From Xylanibacter caecicola (lineage in GTDB: Bacteria; Bacteroidota; Bacteroidia; Bacteroidales; Bacteroidaceae), in the NCBI RefSeq assembly GCF_013166515.1, contig NZ_JABKKJ010000008.1:1-64000 (forward strand): DNA of 64,000 nucleotides. The letters run 5' to 3'. Positions 33,558-41,937 of this stretch are shown here, piece after piece. The stretch's first letter is position 1, and every line of letters begins with the position of its first letter. A program made the position numbers and the translations under genes. The notes beneath the pieces are model-generated. The model ran no database searches. It saw nothing but the letters and a program-made list of their open reading frames with translations, and was not told the DNA's origin.

Positions 33558-34517
33558 ATGATAAAGTTCTTGATAAATCTTTTTTCAATAGAAAAGAAAC
33601 CTCGCAAGGGGCTTTTCGCCTTCGAGTGGGTGATGCTGGCATATCTCGTCTTCACCCTTCTGCTTATAATCCTCACCTATACAAAGGCGACCAATCCCGA
33701 CGATATGATATGGGGACGCGTGCGCGTGGCAGCCATTACCCTCGCGTTATGGGGCGTCTACCGTATGCTTCCGTGCCGTTTCACGCGCTTTGTACGCATT
33801 GTTGTGCAGTTGGCGCTGCTCGGTTGGTGGTATCCCGACACTTACGAAATAAACCGTATGTTCCCTAACCTCGACCATGTCTTCGCATCTCTTGAACAGT
33901 CGGTGTTCGGATGTCAGCCCGCCCTGCTGTTCTCGCAGTATGTGCCGTGGCATTTTTTCAGCGAGATGATGGACATGGGCTATGCCTCTTACTATCCGAT
34001 GATAGTCCTCGTCACGCTGTTCTACTTTTTCCGGCGCCCCAAAGAGTTTGAGCGTGCGGCATTTGTGATACTAACGTCGTTCTTCATCTACTATGTGATA
34101 TTTGTCCTTGTTCCCGTCACCGGACCTACGTTCTATTATAAAGCCGTGGGCATTGAGAATATAGCCAATGGCGTTTTCCCGGCAGTGGGCGACTATTTCA
34201 ACACCCATACCGACTGTCTTCCAAGTCCCGGAAAAGCCGACGGCTTTTTCTACGGGCTTGTCGAGAGTGCCAAAGAAGCCGGCGAGCGACCCACGGCGGC
34301 GTTCCCCAGCAGTCATGTCGGTATTACCACCGTGTTGGTTCTCCTTGCGTGGCATACTCGCAACCGTCGGCTGTTCTTTATTCTTCTGCCGTTTTATGCT
34401 CTTATGTGCTTTGCCACGGTATACATACAGGCTCATTATGCTATCGACTCCATTGCCGGACTGCTGAGCGGCACACTGCTCTATGCAATGCTCATGAGAT
34501 GTTATAAGGTGAGATGA
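33558..34517 (+). CDS. PAP2-superfamily membrane phosphatase
   Basis: This 319-aa integral membrane protein belongs to the PAP2 group of lipid phosphatases/phosphotransferases. About six membrane helices are visible, with the core motifs ERPTAAFPSSHVG (catalytic His at about 253) and HYAIDSIAG (His at about 293, Asp at 297). The first motif (KxxxxxxRP) is present only in reduced form. The size and aromatic-rich N-terminal region resemble inositol phosphorylceramide synthase-like PAP2 proteins. Given its neighbours it may dephosphorylate a polyprenyl-linked sugar or lipid A. It precedes the EptA-like gene by 126 bp. Confidence 0.87.
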   Translation: MIKFLINLFSIEKKPRKGLFAFEWVMLAYLVFTLLLIILTYTKATNPDDMIWGRVRVAAITLALWGVYRMLPCRFTRFVRIVVQLALLGWWYPDTYEINRMFPNLDHVFASLEQSVFGCQPALLFSQYVPWHFFSEMMDMGYASYYPMIVLVTLFYFFRRPKEFERAAFVILTSFFIYYVIFVLVPVTGPTFYYKAVGIENIANGVFPAVGDYFNTHTDCLPSPGKADGFFYGLVESAKEAGERPTAAFPSSHVGITTVLVLLAWHTRNRRLFFILLPFYALMCFATVYIQAHYAIDSIAGLLSGTLLYAMLMRCYKVR

Positions 34518-34523
34518 CGGATG

Positions 34524-34559
34524 TTGCGCAGACGGTTGCATTATCTGCCCGTCGCGCAA
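34524..34559 (+). terminator. Hairpin between PAP2 and EptA-like genes
   Basis: TTGCGC-A-GACGG pairs with CCGTC-GCGCAA, an 11-bp stem with one bulged A and a loop of 13 nt, starting 7 bp after the PAP2 stop. Only a weak T-run follows, so it may be a partial terminator. Confidence 0.5.
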
Positions 34560-34618
34560 TTATCCTTTCGCAATAAATAAAACAATGCCCAAAACATCGC
34601 TGTTAAAGGAAAAAGATG

Positions 34619-34626
34619 TACATTTG
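34619..34626 (+). promoter_or_regulatory. Predicted -7 element for the EptA-like gene
   Basis: TACATTTG matches TAnnTTTG, only 17 bp before the ATG; the -33 box is not clear. Confidence 0.45.
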
Positions 34627-34643
34627 CAGCAAATTGCAGTTTT

Positions 34644-36509
34644 ATGAAGATATTACGCCATGCGGGACGGGTGCTCGGTACCCTCTTTACCCCCATAAAA
34701 TGTAATGCATTCTTTTTCATTTTCATGTACATTCTCGGTCTGGTGTGTACATATACTGTCGTACCCGATAAGAAAGGGTACCACGCCTACAGCCTTGCTT
34801 GGGAAGAGCTTTTTCTCGACCTTTATATATTATGCCTGTTTCTCACCGTGCTGCCTGCTGTTGTGCGGCAGTGGGTGCGACGCTTGTTCTATTTCATTGC
34901 ATACGGTATAGCCCTCGTCGATGTCTACTGCTATGTGGAGTTCGGCTCCACCATAACGCCCACCATGCTTCTTCTCGTAGGTGAGACCAACACCGATGAG
35001 GCAACCGAGTTCCTCTCTTCATACCTTGGTTTTGATGTTATCTTCAGCAAGGTGGGCTGGGTTGTGCTTGTCGGATTGATACATATTGCCTGTACCTACG
35101 TGGCGTCGCGTTTCCTTTATCGCCGCCGAAGGCTTATGCGCCGTCACCCGTGGATGATTGTTGTCGGAAGAGCGGCACGTGCCGTCGTTCCTGTCATGGG
35201 AACTGTGACTCTGGCACTGCTTGTATATACGGCATCGGAATGTATGGAGAACAAGAAAGCCATGGTACGCCTCATGTCGTGCAAGAACATCGGTAGCGTG
35301 GAACACGAGCTTACACGCAAGGACAAGGCTGTACTGTATCTTCCCCTGTACAGGCTCGTGTTCAGCGTATATGCCAACAGTCTCACGGCTCAACAGGTGG
35401 ATAAACTTATCGGAGCTATAGACTCTGTGCGTGTGGACAGCTGTTCCTATCGCAGTGACAATATCGTATTGATAATCGGCGAGAGCTACAACCGCCACCA
35501 TGCCCAGCTTTACGGATATGACAAACCTACCACCCCGAGACAGAAAGCGAGGGCGCGGCGCGGCGATCTCGTGCCTTTCAGCGATGTTGTTACACCGTGG
35601 AACCTCACTAGTTTTGTGTTCAAGCATCTTTTTTCATTATATACAGTGGGTGACAAGGGCGAGTGGTGCGACTATCCTCTTTTCCCGGAATTGTTCAGAA
35701 AGGCGGGTTATCATGTCACGTTTGTCACCAATCAGTTCCTTCCGCAGGCAAAAGAGGCTGTTTATGACTTCAGCGGCGGCTTCTTCCTGAACAACCCTGA
35801 ACTAAGCAAGGCACAGTTCGATACGCGCAATACCCGGCTTTTCCGTTACGATGGCGGACTGCTCAACGATTACGACAAGCTGCGTCCTGAGGGCAAGGAG
35901 CATAATCTCATAATCTTTCACCTGAAGGGACAGCACGTGGATTATCAGACTCGCTATCCCAAGGACAGGACAAAGTGGGGCGTGAACGACTACGACCGCC
36001 CGAAGCTGAACGACCGCGAGCGTCACATTCTGGCAAGTTACGACAATGCCGTGTTGTACAACGATTCCGTGGTTGATGCAATAATAAGAAAATTCGAGAA
36101 GGAAGATGCCATTGTATTGTACGTTCCCGACCACGGAGAGGAGTGTTATGGCGACGACATACACTTCTACGGTCGTATGCACTCCACCGACATTACCGCG
36201 CGGCTGGCACGCGAGGAGTTCGACATACCTTTCTGGATATGGTGCTCGAAGAAGTATCGTAAGACCCATCCTGATGTATTTTCGCGTATAAAAGCGGCGC
36301 GCGACAAGCGGTATATGACGGACGCACTGTCGCACCTGTTGCTGTGGCTTGGAGGAATACACTGCCCCGAATACCGCGACGACCTGAATATACTAAGCAC
36401 GGAATATAACGAAAACCGTCCGAGAATACTGAAAAATCAAGTTGATTACGACAAACTGGATGTTAGGGGTACCGCATCCGAAGCAACGGAAAACAATAAG
36501 AAGAGATGA
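34644..36509 (+). CDS. EptA/LtaS-like sulfatase-fold membrane transferase
   Basis: This 621-aa protein has five N-terminal membrane helices (about 20-215) and a periplasmic alkaline-phosphatase-fold domain (about 270-585) like the phosphoethanolamine transferases of lipid A. Key motifs are VLIIGESYNRHHAQLYGY (metal Glu at about 280), the probable Thr nucleophile in PWNLTSFVFKHLFS and the metal residues D496-H497 in VPDHGEE. It would transfer phosphoethanolamine, or a related group, from a phospholipid to a lipid or glycan, changing surface charge and resistance to cationic peptides. The stop overlaps the start of the following acyltransferase gene by 4 bp, so the two are coupled. Confidence 0.9.
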   Translation: MKILRHAGRVLGTLFTPIKCNAFFFIFMYILGLVCTYTVVPDKKGYHAYSLAWEELFLDLYILCLFLTVLPAVVRQWVRRLFYFIAYGIALVDVYCYVEFGSTITPTMLLLVGETNTDEATEFLSSYLGFDVIFSKVGWVVLVGLIHIACTYVASRFLYRRRRLMRRHPWMIVVGRAARAVVPVMGTVTLALLVYTASECMENKKAMVRLMSCKNIGSVEHELTRKDKAVLYLPLYRLVFSVYANSLTAQQVDKLIGAIDSVRVDSCSYRSDNIVLIIGESYNRHHAQLYGYDKPTTPRQKARARRGDLVPFSDVVTPWNLTSFVFKHLFSLYTVGDKGEWCDYPLFPELFRKAGYHVTFVTNQFLPQAKEAVYDFSGGFFLNNPELSKAQFDTRNTRLFRYDGGLLNDYDKLRPEGKEHNLIIFHLKGQHVDYQTRYPKDRTKWGVNDYDRPKLNDRERHILASYDNAVLYNDSVVDAIIRKFEKEDAIVLYVPDHGEECYGDDIHFYGRMHSTDITARLAREEFDIPFWIWCSKKYRKTHPDVFSRIKAARDKRYMTDALSHLLLWLGGIHCPEYRDDLNILSTEYNENRPRILKNQVDYDKLDVRGTASEATENNKKR

Positions 36510-37567
36510 AAAAGGATTTGTTGAGCCTCGATGGCTCCAAGGCACTGAGAGGCATTGCCATACTCGGTATCATATTGCACAACTACTGTCACTTTCTCGG
36601 CTTTGCCGTAAAGGAAAACGAATACACCTTTACAGCAGCAAAGCCGATGATGCTGTGGGACAGGATTATGGCTCTCGATCATAATCTTTTTGTACACATT
36701 CTCTCGTTCTTCGGGCATTATGGCGTGCCCGTATTCCTGTTCATAAGCGGTTTTGGGCTGGTGCGCAAGTACGAACAGAGTACTTCTTTTCCCGTGCGTA
36801 CGCTTCCCTTCGTCGGCGTGCACTATTTAAAGCTGCTGCGACTGATGTTCCTCGGATATATAGGATTTGCCGTTGTGAGTTGGCTTCATCCGCACGGCTA
36901 TCACGGATATACCTTCGGCAGGGTAGTGGCACAACTGCTTATGTATATAAACATGCTTCCCGATCCCGACCATATAATAAAACCCGGTCCTTACTGGTTC
37001 TTCGGTCTGATGCTACAGTTGTATGCAGTCTATCGCCTATTGATTTACCGTCGCAGTACATTTTGTGTTATAGCGCTTATCATTGTTTGCTGGGCGGCAC
37101 AGGCAGTGTTTACTCCTGCAGTAGACAGCGGCGGCGAAATACTCAACCGTATACGTTATAACTTTGTCGGCGGAATGCTCCCATTCGGCATGGGTATTAT
37201 CTATGCGCGCCACGGCAGAAGTCTGCCTGTATGGGGAAATGCCGTTGTTGCTGTTGTTTCGGCAGCTGCCGTTTTTGCCGGCAGTTTCCTCTTTCACACA
37301 TGGTTGTGGGTGCCGTTGTTTGTTGTCACGGGTGCGGTGGCAACGATTAAACTGCTGCCTGCATCGGTGTTGAGACCATGTATCTGGGTCGGTGGCATAT
37401 CGTCGGCGCTTTTTGTGGTACATCCTATATTGCGTGAGATAATAATAAAGATGTCGTATCGCGGTCAGGTGTATACCGGTATCATTTTGTATGTGGTGCT
37501 TTCGGTGGTGTGTGCATGGCTTTTCGCCCGCCTGCTGCGCTTCATACCGGTGCCTAAGAATAAATAA
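36506..37567 (+). CDS. Acyltransferase 3 family membrane protein (first)
   Basis: This 353-aa protein has about ten membrane helices and the acyltransferase-3 N-terminal pattern with Arg followed by a catalytic His (ALRGIAILGIILHNYCHF, His at about 26). Members move acetyl or other acyl groups to sugars of surface polysaccharides, often together with flippases and glycosyltransferases. It overlaps the EptA-like gene by 4 bp. Its stop codon lies at the start of a 9-bp-period CTTAAG array, and a second acyltransferase of the same family follows 61 bp later. Confidence 0.88.
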   Translation: MKKDLLSLDGSKALRGIAILGIILHNYCHFLGFAVKENEYTFTAAKPMMLWDRIMALDHNLFVHILSFFGHYGVPVFLFISGFGLVRKYEQSTSFPVRTLPFVGVHYLKLLRLMFLGYIGFAVVSWLHPHGYHGYTFGRVVAQLLMYINMLPDPDHIIKPGPYWFFGLMLQLYAVYRLLIYRRSTFCVIALIIVCWAAQAVFTPAVDSGGEILNRIRYNFVGGMLPFGMGIIYARHGRSLPVWGNAVVAVVSAAAVFAGSFLFHTWLWVPLFVVTGAVATIKLLPASVLRPCIWVGGISSALFVVHPILREIIIKMSYRGQVYTGIILYVVLSVVCAWLFARLLRFIPVPKNK

Positions 37568-37613
37568 GGTTCTTAAAGACCTTAAGGTCCTTAAGGATTT
37601 TAAAGACCCTAAT
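37563..37613 (+). repeat. 9-bp-period array of CTTAAG words
   Basis: Words start every 9 bp at 37563, 37572, 37581, 37590, 37599 and 37608: AATAAG, CTTAAA, CTTAAG, CTTAAG, TTTAAA, CCTAAT, each followed by three variable bases. The first word overlaps the stop codon of the first acyltransferase gene, and the array ends 15 nt before the next ATG. GACCTTAAGGTC (37578-37589) is a perfect palindrome. Confidence 0.75.
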
Positions 37614-37628
37614 AAAAACCAAAGACAA

Positions 37629-38669
37629 ATGAATATAAGACAAACCTGCTTCTCGGATCTCAGCCGCTATCGCAGCGAACTTATGGGACTGGCGATGATT
37701 TTCGTCATGCTTTTCCATGTGTGGCTGCCCAAGAGCAATCCGATGTACGGTCTGGTGCGGTGTGGCAACGTCGGTGTGGACATGTTTCTGTTCCTCAGCG
37801 GTATAGGACTTTGGTACTCGTGGACGGGCAACCGCTCCGTTGTGCGCTTTTTCCGCAAACGTTACATCCGCATATATCCGGCATGGCTCATCATGGCATG
37901 CCTGTTTTATATACCTAATTATATAAATACCGACGGTGGCGGATACAGTCCCAATCTGTTTCATCTGGTGGCAAATATAGCAGTGAACTGGAGCTTCTGG
38001 CGCATCGACGACCTCACGTTCTGGTTCATCCCGTCCATAATGATGATGTATACGTTCACCCCTGCCTATATGGAAGCCATTCGCCGTGCACCGTCGTGGC
38101 GATGGTTGCCGGTGGCATTTATGGTTCTCGCCGTCATGGTTTGCTACTATCCGCCTGTTCACGGAGCTGTCGGTCATGTGGAGATATTCTTCAGTCGCAT
38201 ACCGATTTTCCTGCTCGGCATAAATTGCGGAGAACTTGTACGCACGGGACAAAAGGCTGAACGCTCCTCATTGTGGCTGATAGTGTTAATCTTCATCATG
38301 AGTCTTGCCATGTGTGTTGAGTTTGAAGAGTCGTGGCGCGGACGCTTCCCGCTTTTTCTCGAGTGCATGGTATATATACCTCTTGCCGTTACCGCCATGT
38401 TGTTGCTTGTCCGCGTGCTGCGTCATACGCCGTCGTGGTTCAACCGTGCAATGGCGTTTGTCGGCGGAGTAAGCCTCGAGATATACCTTATACACGCCCA
38501 GTTCGTGCTTAAATACGTAAGAGAGTGGAATCTGGGATATTGCCTCACGGCAGTGACGATGATTGCCGTCTCGGTGCCGTTGGCATGGTTGCTTCATAAA
38601 GCTGTAGGTTTGTTGGCTACGCGGTTGGAGCATACGGGTAATGACAAGAACGTGAAGAAAATAGTGTGA
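37629..38669 (+). CDS. Acyltransferase 3 family membrane protein (second)
   Basis: This 346-aa protein is a second acyltransferase-3 family member with about ten membrane helices. The active-site pattern is RSELMGLAMIFVMLFHVWL (Arg at about 16, His at about 31), and the IPSIMMMYTF and SLEIYLIHA phrases are typical of the family. The frame is open from 37491, but that would overlap the first acyltransferase gene and read through the 9-bp array, so the start at 37629 (MNIRQTCF) is chosen. It is not a close copy of the preceding acyltransferase, so the two probably have different targets. Confidence 0.88.
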   Translation: MNIRQTCFSDLSRYRSELMGLAMIFVMLFHVWLPKSNPMYGLVRCGNVGVDMFLFLSGIGLWYSWTGNRSVVRFFRKRYIRIYPAWLIMACLFYIPNYINTDGGGYSPNLFHLVANIAVNWSFWRIDDLTFWFIPSIMMMYTFTPAYMEAIRRAPSWRWLPVAFMVLAVMVCYYPPVHGAVGHVEIFFSRIPIFLLGINCGELVRTGQKAERSSLWLIVLIFIMSLAMCVEFEESWRGRFPLFLECMVYIPLAVTAMLLLVRVLRHTPSWFNRAMAFVGGVSLEIYLIHAQFVLKYVREWNLGYCLTAVTMIAVSVPLAWLLHKAVGLLATRLEHTGNDKNVKKIV

Positions 38670-38709
38670 TATAACATGAGTATGTGTCAAATTACGGAGT
38701 TGGAAGAAT

Positions 38710-39591
38710 ATGAATAAAGATATAATAAAGATAATGCGCCCCAAACAGTGGCTGAAAAACGTCTTTGTGTTTGTTCCGGCGTTCTTTGCCGGTAGCATTA
38801 CAGACGTGCACGACATTCTGGCGAGCGTTATTACATTTTTTGCTTTCAGTCTTGCCGCATCGTCGGTCTACTGTCTCAACGATATCATAGACGTGGAGGC
38901 TGACCGCCGCCACCCGGTAAAGTGTTCCCGTCCGATAGCCTCCGGTGCCGTTACCGTTTCCGCGGCGGCACGGCTCATGGGCATGCTGCTTGTTGTCTCG
39001 GCAATATTGGTGATGCTCCTTGGTCCGGAACGATGGGCTGTTGGTGGTGTGATATTGTTTTACGTGTTGCTTAACATTGCTTATTGCATCCGGCTTAAGC
39101 AGTTTGCCATTGTCGATGTGTGTATCATTGCCACAGGGTTCGTGCTGCGGCTTCTCGCCGGTGGTTTTGCTACCGATGTGGTTCTTAGCAAGTGGATAGT
39201 GCTCATGACATTTCTGCTCACCCTTTTCCTCTCGTTTGCCAAGCGGCGTGACGATGTCATAAGGATGAACGAGACAGGCGAGCCGCCACGGAAGAACACC
39301 GTAAGATACAATCTCACATTTATCAACCAGACTGTGACAATCACCGCCACGGTCACTCTCGTGTGCTATATCATGTACACCGTGTCGCCCGATGTAGGCG
39401 AACGGATACATACCCCGTATCTTTATCTCACCACGGTGTTCGTGATATTGGGTCTGTTGAGATATATACAGATAACCGTTGTAGACGAGAAGAGCGGCGA
39501 ACCAACGAAAGTCATGCTGCATGACAGGTTCATGCAGACAGTTGTGCTGTTGTGGGCAATGTCATTCTTTGTCATAATTTATATGCTATGA
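38710..39591 (+). CDS. UbiA-family prenyltransferase, decaprenyl-phosphate phosphoribosyltransferase-like
   Basis: This 293-aa membrane protein has about eight helices and the UbiA Asp-rich motif NDIIDVEADRRHP (N57, D58, D61, D65) and a second acidic site around AKRRDDVI (about 180-187). The opening MNKDIIKIMRPKQWLKNVFVF and overall pattern match the group of decaprenyl-phosphate phosphoribose synthases, which move 5-phosphoribose from PRPP to a polyprenyl phosphate. In mycobacteria this starts arabinan donor synthesis. The stop overlaps the ATG of the HAD phosphatase by 4 bp (ATGA), so the phosphate of the product is probably removed by that partner. Confidence 0.85.
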   Translation: MNKDIIKIMRPKQWLKNVFVFVPAFFAGSITDVHDILASVITFFAFSLAASSVYCLNDIIDVEADRRHPVKCSRPIASGAVTVSAAARLMGMLLVVSAILVMLLGPERWAVGGVILFYVLLNIAYCIRLKQFAIVDVCIIATGFVLRLLAGGFATDVVLSKWIVLMTFLLTLFLSFAKRRDDVIRMNETGEPPRKNTVRYNLTFINQTVTITATVTLVCYIMYTVSPDVGERIHTPYLYLTTVFVILGLLRYIQITVVDEKSGEPTKVMLHDRFMQTVVLLWAMSFFVIIYML

Positions 39592-40268
39592 TACCTCATA
39601 TTACCAATGATAACGTTTCCCCCGATGTCGTTTCCTCCGCCTCCGGCACTTCCGTGAAGCGGCAGACGGTGCATGCGTTCGACTTCGACGGGACGCTGAC
39701 AAGCAAGGACACGTTTATCGAACTGATACGTTTTGCCAAAGGCGAAAAAGAACTTTGGCTCGCTCTTCTCAGACATGTGCATCTGCTGGTGGCGATGAAG
39801 CTGGGTCTGTACGACAACGGTAAAGCCAAGGAGGCAGTGTTCTCATATTGCTTTAAGGGTATGACGGAAGAGGCATTCGATGATATGTGCCGGCGTTTTG
39901 CCTCTGCTAACAGACGTCTGCTGCGTAGCAGCGGCATTGCCATGGTAGGCAGGTTGCAGGCAGAGTGGAACACGCGGGTACTCGTCGTAACGGCAAGTTT
40001 GGACAAGTGGGTAGCCCCGTTCTTCAACGACATGCCCGGAGTTACCGTTCTGGGCACTGGCATCGAGGTGAAGGACGGTGTGCTTACAGGACGTTTCAGT
40101 ACAAATAACTGCCACGGCGAAGAGAAGGTGCGCCGTATATTACGCCTGCTCCCCGACCGCCGTACATATAACCTCGTGGCATATGGCGACAGCGGCGGCG
40201 ACCGTGCCATGCTCGATTTTGCCAACGAGGGATATTACAGACCATTCAGAAAGAAAGATAACAGATAG
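39588..40268 (+). CDS. HAD-IB family phosphatase (phosphoserine phosphatase-like)
   Basis: This 226-aa cytoplasmic protein is a HAD hydrolase with the nucleophile motif DFDGTLT at 32-38, a cap domain between motifs I and II, Thr/Ser and Lys of motifs II-III in TASLDKWV, and motif IV in YGDSGGDRAM near 203-212. The sequence starts MIPHITNDNV; its ATG overlaps the stop of the UbiA-type gene (ATGA), which supports this start over an upstream Met. A role in dephosphorylating polyprenyl-phosphoribosyl phosphate is suggested by this coupling and is inference. Confidence 0.88.
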   Translation: MIPHITNDNVSPDVVSSASGTSVKRQTVHAFDFDGTLTSKDTFIELIRFAKGEKELWLALLRHVHLLVAMKLGLYDNGKAKEAVFSYCFKGMTEEAFDDMCRRFASANRRLLRSSGIAMVGRLQAEWNTRVLVVTASLDKWVAPFFNDMPGVTVLGTGIEVKDGVLTGRFSTNNCHGEEKVRRILRLLPDRRTYNLVAYGDSGGDRAMLDFANEGYYRPFRKKDNR

Positions 40269-40273
40269 ATTTT

Positions 40274-41710
40274 ATGAAAAAGATATTAAGACTGTTCAAA
40301 ATCAGACGAGAGGAGATTGTTCCGTCTCTCATAGCGTTGGTTGTGTTTATCGGCATGCACTGGCTGCTCGTCAGCAAGTATTTCAATTTGTTCTCACAGA
40401 CAGGCAAGGGACATTGGAACATATTTGTGAACAACTTCATGCTGTCCGGCTTCGACCCTATAACCTATTCCATGCTGACCTACTGGGAACCTAACTATAA
40501 TGTGTACCGGCATCCGTTTCTCTCGTTCATGGTATGGCCTCTGTCCCGGCTCAACAAGCTTATCATGGATACGACGGGCTTCAATGCCGCACAGTTCATC
40601 GTGGTATTGCCGCTGCTGGTGTGTGCCTATTACACGTTCATATTCATGTTCCGCATTTTCCGTGACATTGTCCGTATAAAGAAGGCAGATGCCGTGATAC
40701 TCTCGTTCATGCTGTTTTCGTTCGCATATATAATGCTTTCCATCATAGCTCCCGACCATTTCGGCATTTCCCTCTTCCTGCTTGTCTTCGCACTTTACGT
40801 ATCGGGCGTCAAGATGCAGCAGGGAACGGTGCTTAAAACATGGCAGACTGTGGTGCTGTTTTTTGTGACTGCCGGCATAACACTCAGCAACGGAATAAAG
40901 ATTGTCATAGATGCGCTGTTCGTTAACGGCAAGAAGTTCTTCCGCATAAAGTATCTCCTGCTCGGCGTGCTCCTGCCGTCGGCACTGATATGGGGCTTTG
41001 CCCGCTGGGAATACCGAACCTTTGTGTGGCCCAAGGAAATGGCGCGCAACGCCGCAAGAGATAAGGCTCAGGCGGAGAAAAAGCAGAAAATGTTCGAGGC
41101 TTTTGCCGATACTGCCGGTATAAAGGACAGCGTGCAGCTGCGGGCGGCGTTCGACAAGGAGATGAACCGCCGTATACAGGCGCGCTATAAGGCAGACCGC
41201 AAGAAGCCGTGGAACCGCAATACGGGCAAGCCTATTGCCAGAGGAGAGTTCATGAACTGGACCGACGCCACCACATCGAGGTGGGCGACGGCTGTGGAAA
41301 ACCTCTTCGGCGAGTCCATACAGTTGCACCAGAAGTTCTTGCTTGGCGACACGCTGCGCAACCGCCCTGCCATTGTGAAGTACAACACGCGTTTCAACTA
41401 TGCCGTGGAGGCTGTGATATTCATGCTGTTCATCAGCGGAATATGGTATGGCAGACGTTCCCGTTTCCTGTGGATGTGTCTCGCCGGATTTGCGTTCGAC
41501 CTGTTCCTGCACATGGGACTGGGCTTCGGAATAAACGAGGTTTACATCATGGGAGCACACTGGTTGTTTGTAATACCGGTGGCAATGGCGTATCTTGTGA
41601 AGTGCTCCGAGGGCAAGGAACTGTGGGCTTTGCGCTCGTTGCTGGTGTTCCTCGCCGGTTGGCTGTGGGTGTATAACGGCTATATGCTTACGTGGTATCT
41701 CACCATTTGA
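40274..41710 (+). CDS. Polytopic membrane protein, possible GT-C type glycosyltransferase
   Basis: This 478-aa protein has about eleven membrane helices. After the first helix is an outward loop with GFDPITYSMLTYW...NVYRHPFLSF (about 50-82), which recalls the acidic first loop of GT-C enzymes that use polyprenyl-linked sugars, although no clear DxD is present. A second soluble segment, rich in Lys, Arg and Ala (about 255-330), separates the two membrane blocks. I recall similar Bacteroidetes proteins being listed as DUF6080. It follows the HAD gene by 5 bp, so it belongs to the same transcript as the phosphoribosyltransferase and could use the product. No firm function. Confidence 0.7.
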   Translation: MKKILRLFKIRREEIVPSLIALVVFIGMHWLLVSKYFNLFSQTGKGHWNIFVNNFMLSGFDPITYSMLTYWEPNYNVYRHPFLSFMVWPLSRLNKLIMDTTGFNAAQFIVVLPLLVCAYYTFIFMFRIFRDIVRIKKADAVILSFMLFSFAYIMLSIIAPDHFGISLFLLVFALYVSGVKMQQGTVLKTWQTVVLFFVTAGITLSNGIKIVIDALFVNGKKFFRIKYLLLGVLLPSALIWGFARWEYRTFVWPKEMARNAARDKAQAEKKQKMFEAFADTAGIKDSVQLRAAFDKEMNRRIQARYKADRKKPWNRNTGKPIARGEFMNWTDATTSRWATAVENLFGESIQLHQKFLLGDTLRNRPAIVKYNTRFNYAVEAVIFMLFISGIWYGRRSRFLWMCLAGFAFDLFLHMGLGFGINEVYIMGAHWLFVIPVAMAYLVKCSEGKELWALRSLLVFLAGWLWVYNGYMLTWYLTI

Positions 41711-41755
41711 GAGCCACCGGTTCTATATAAGGAAAAGGGTTGAAGATATATCAGA

Positions 41756-41884
41756 AGAAGATAAGAGGAGATAGAAGAAGATAAATGAAGATAAAAGACG
41801 TATGTCTTGTCGCTTCATGATGCTATTGTCCTTTATCTTCCGTGGCACAAGCCACATATCTTCTCCTATCTTCCCTTATCTCCT
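41756..41884. repeat. Long-hairpin element, copy 2
   Basis: Arms 41756-41783 and 41857-41884 (28 nt) are complementary with four mismatches, all allowing G-U pairs in one strand. The centre (GATAAAAGACGTATGTCTTG, then GCTATTGTCCTTTATCTTCC) matches copy 1 at 17672-17810 almost base for base, and the GTGGC/GCCAC mini-hairpin is perfect here. It lies 46 bp past the membrane-protein gene and 54 bp before the GT2 gene. Confidence 0.85.
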
Positions 41885-41937
41885 TTTACCACATCCACAT
41901 ATAAAAAATAATCGACCTTACATTTAAATTATAAGCT

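Noticed and set aside
40394..41560. 388-codon open frame opposite the polytopic membrane protein gene
   Set aside because: His/Glu-rich composition typical of antisense frames, no start signals, and the sense frame is a coherent membrane protein.
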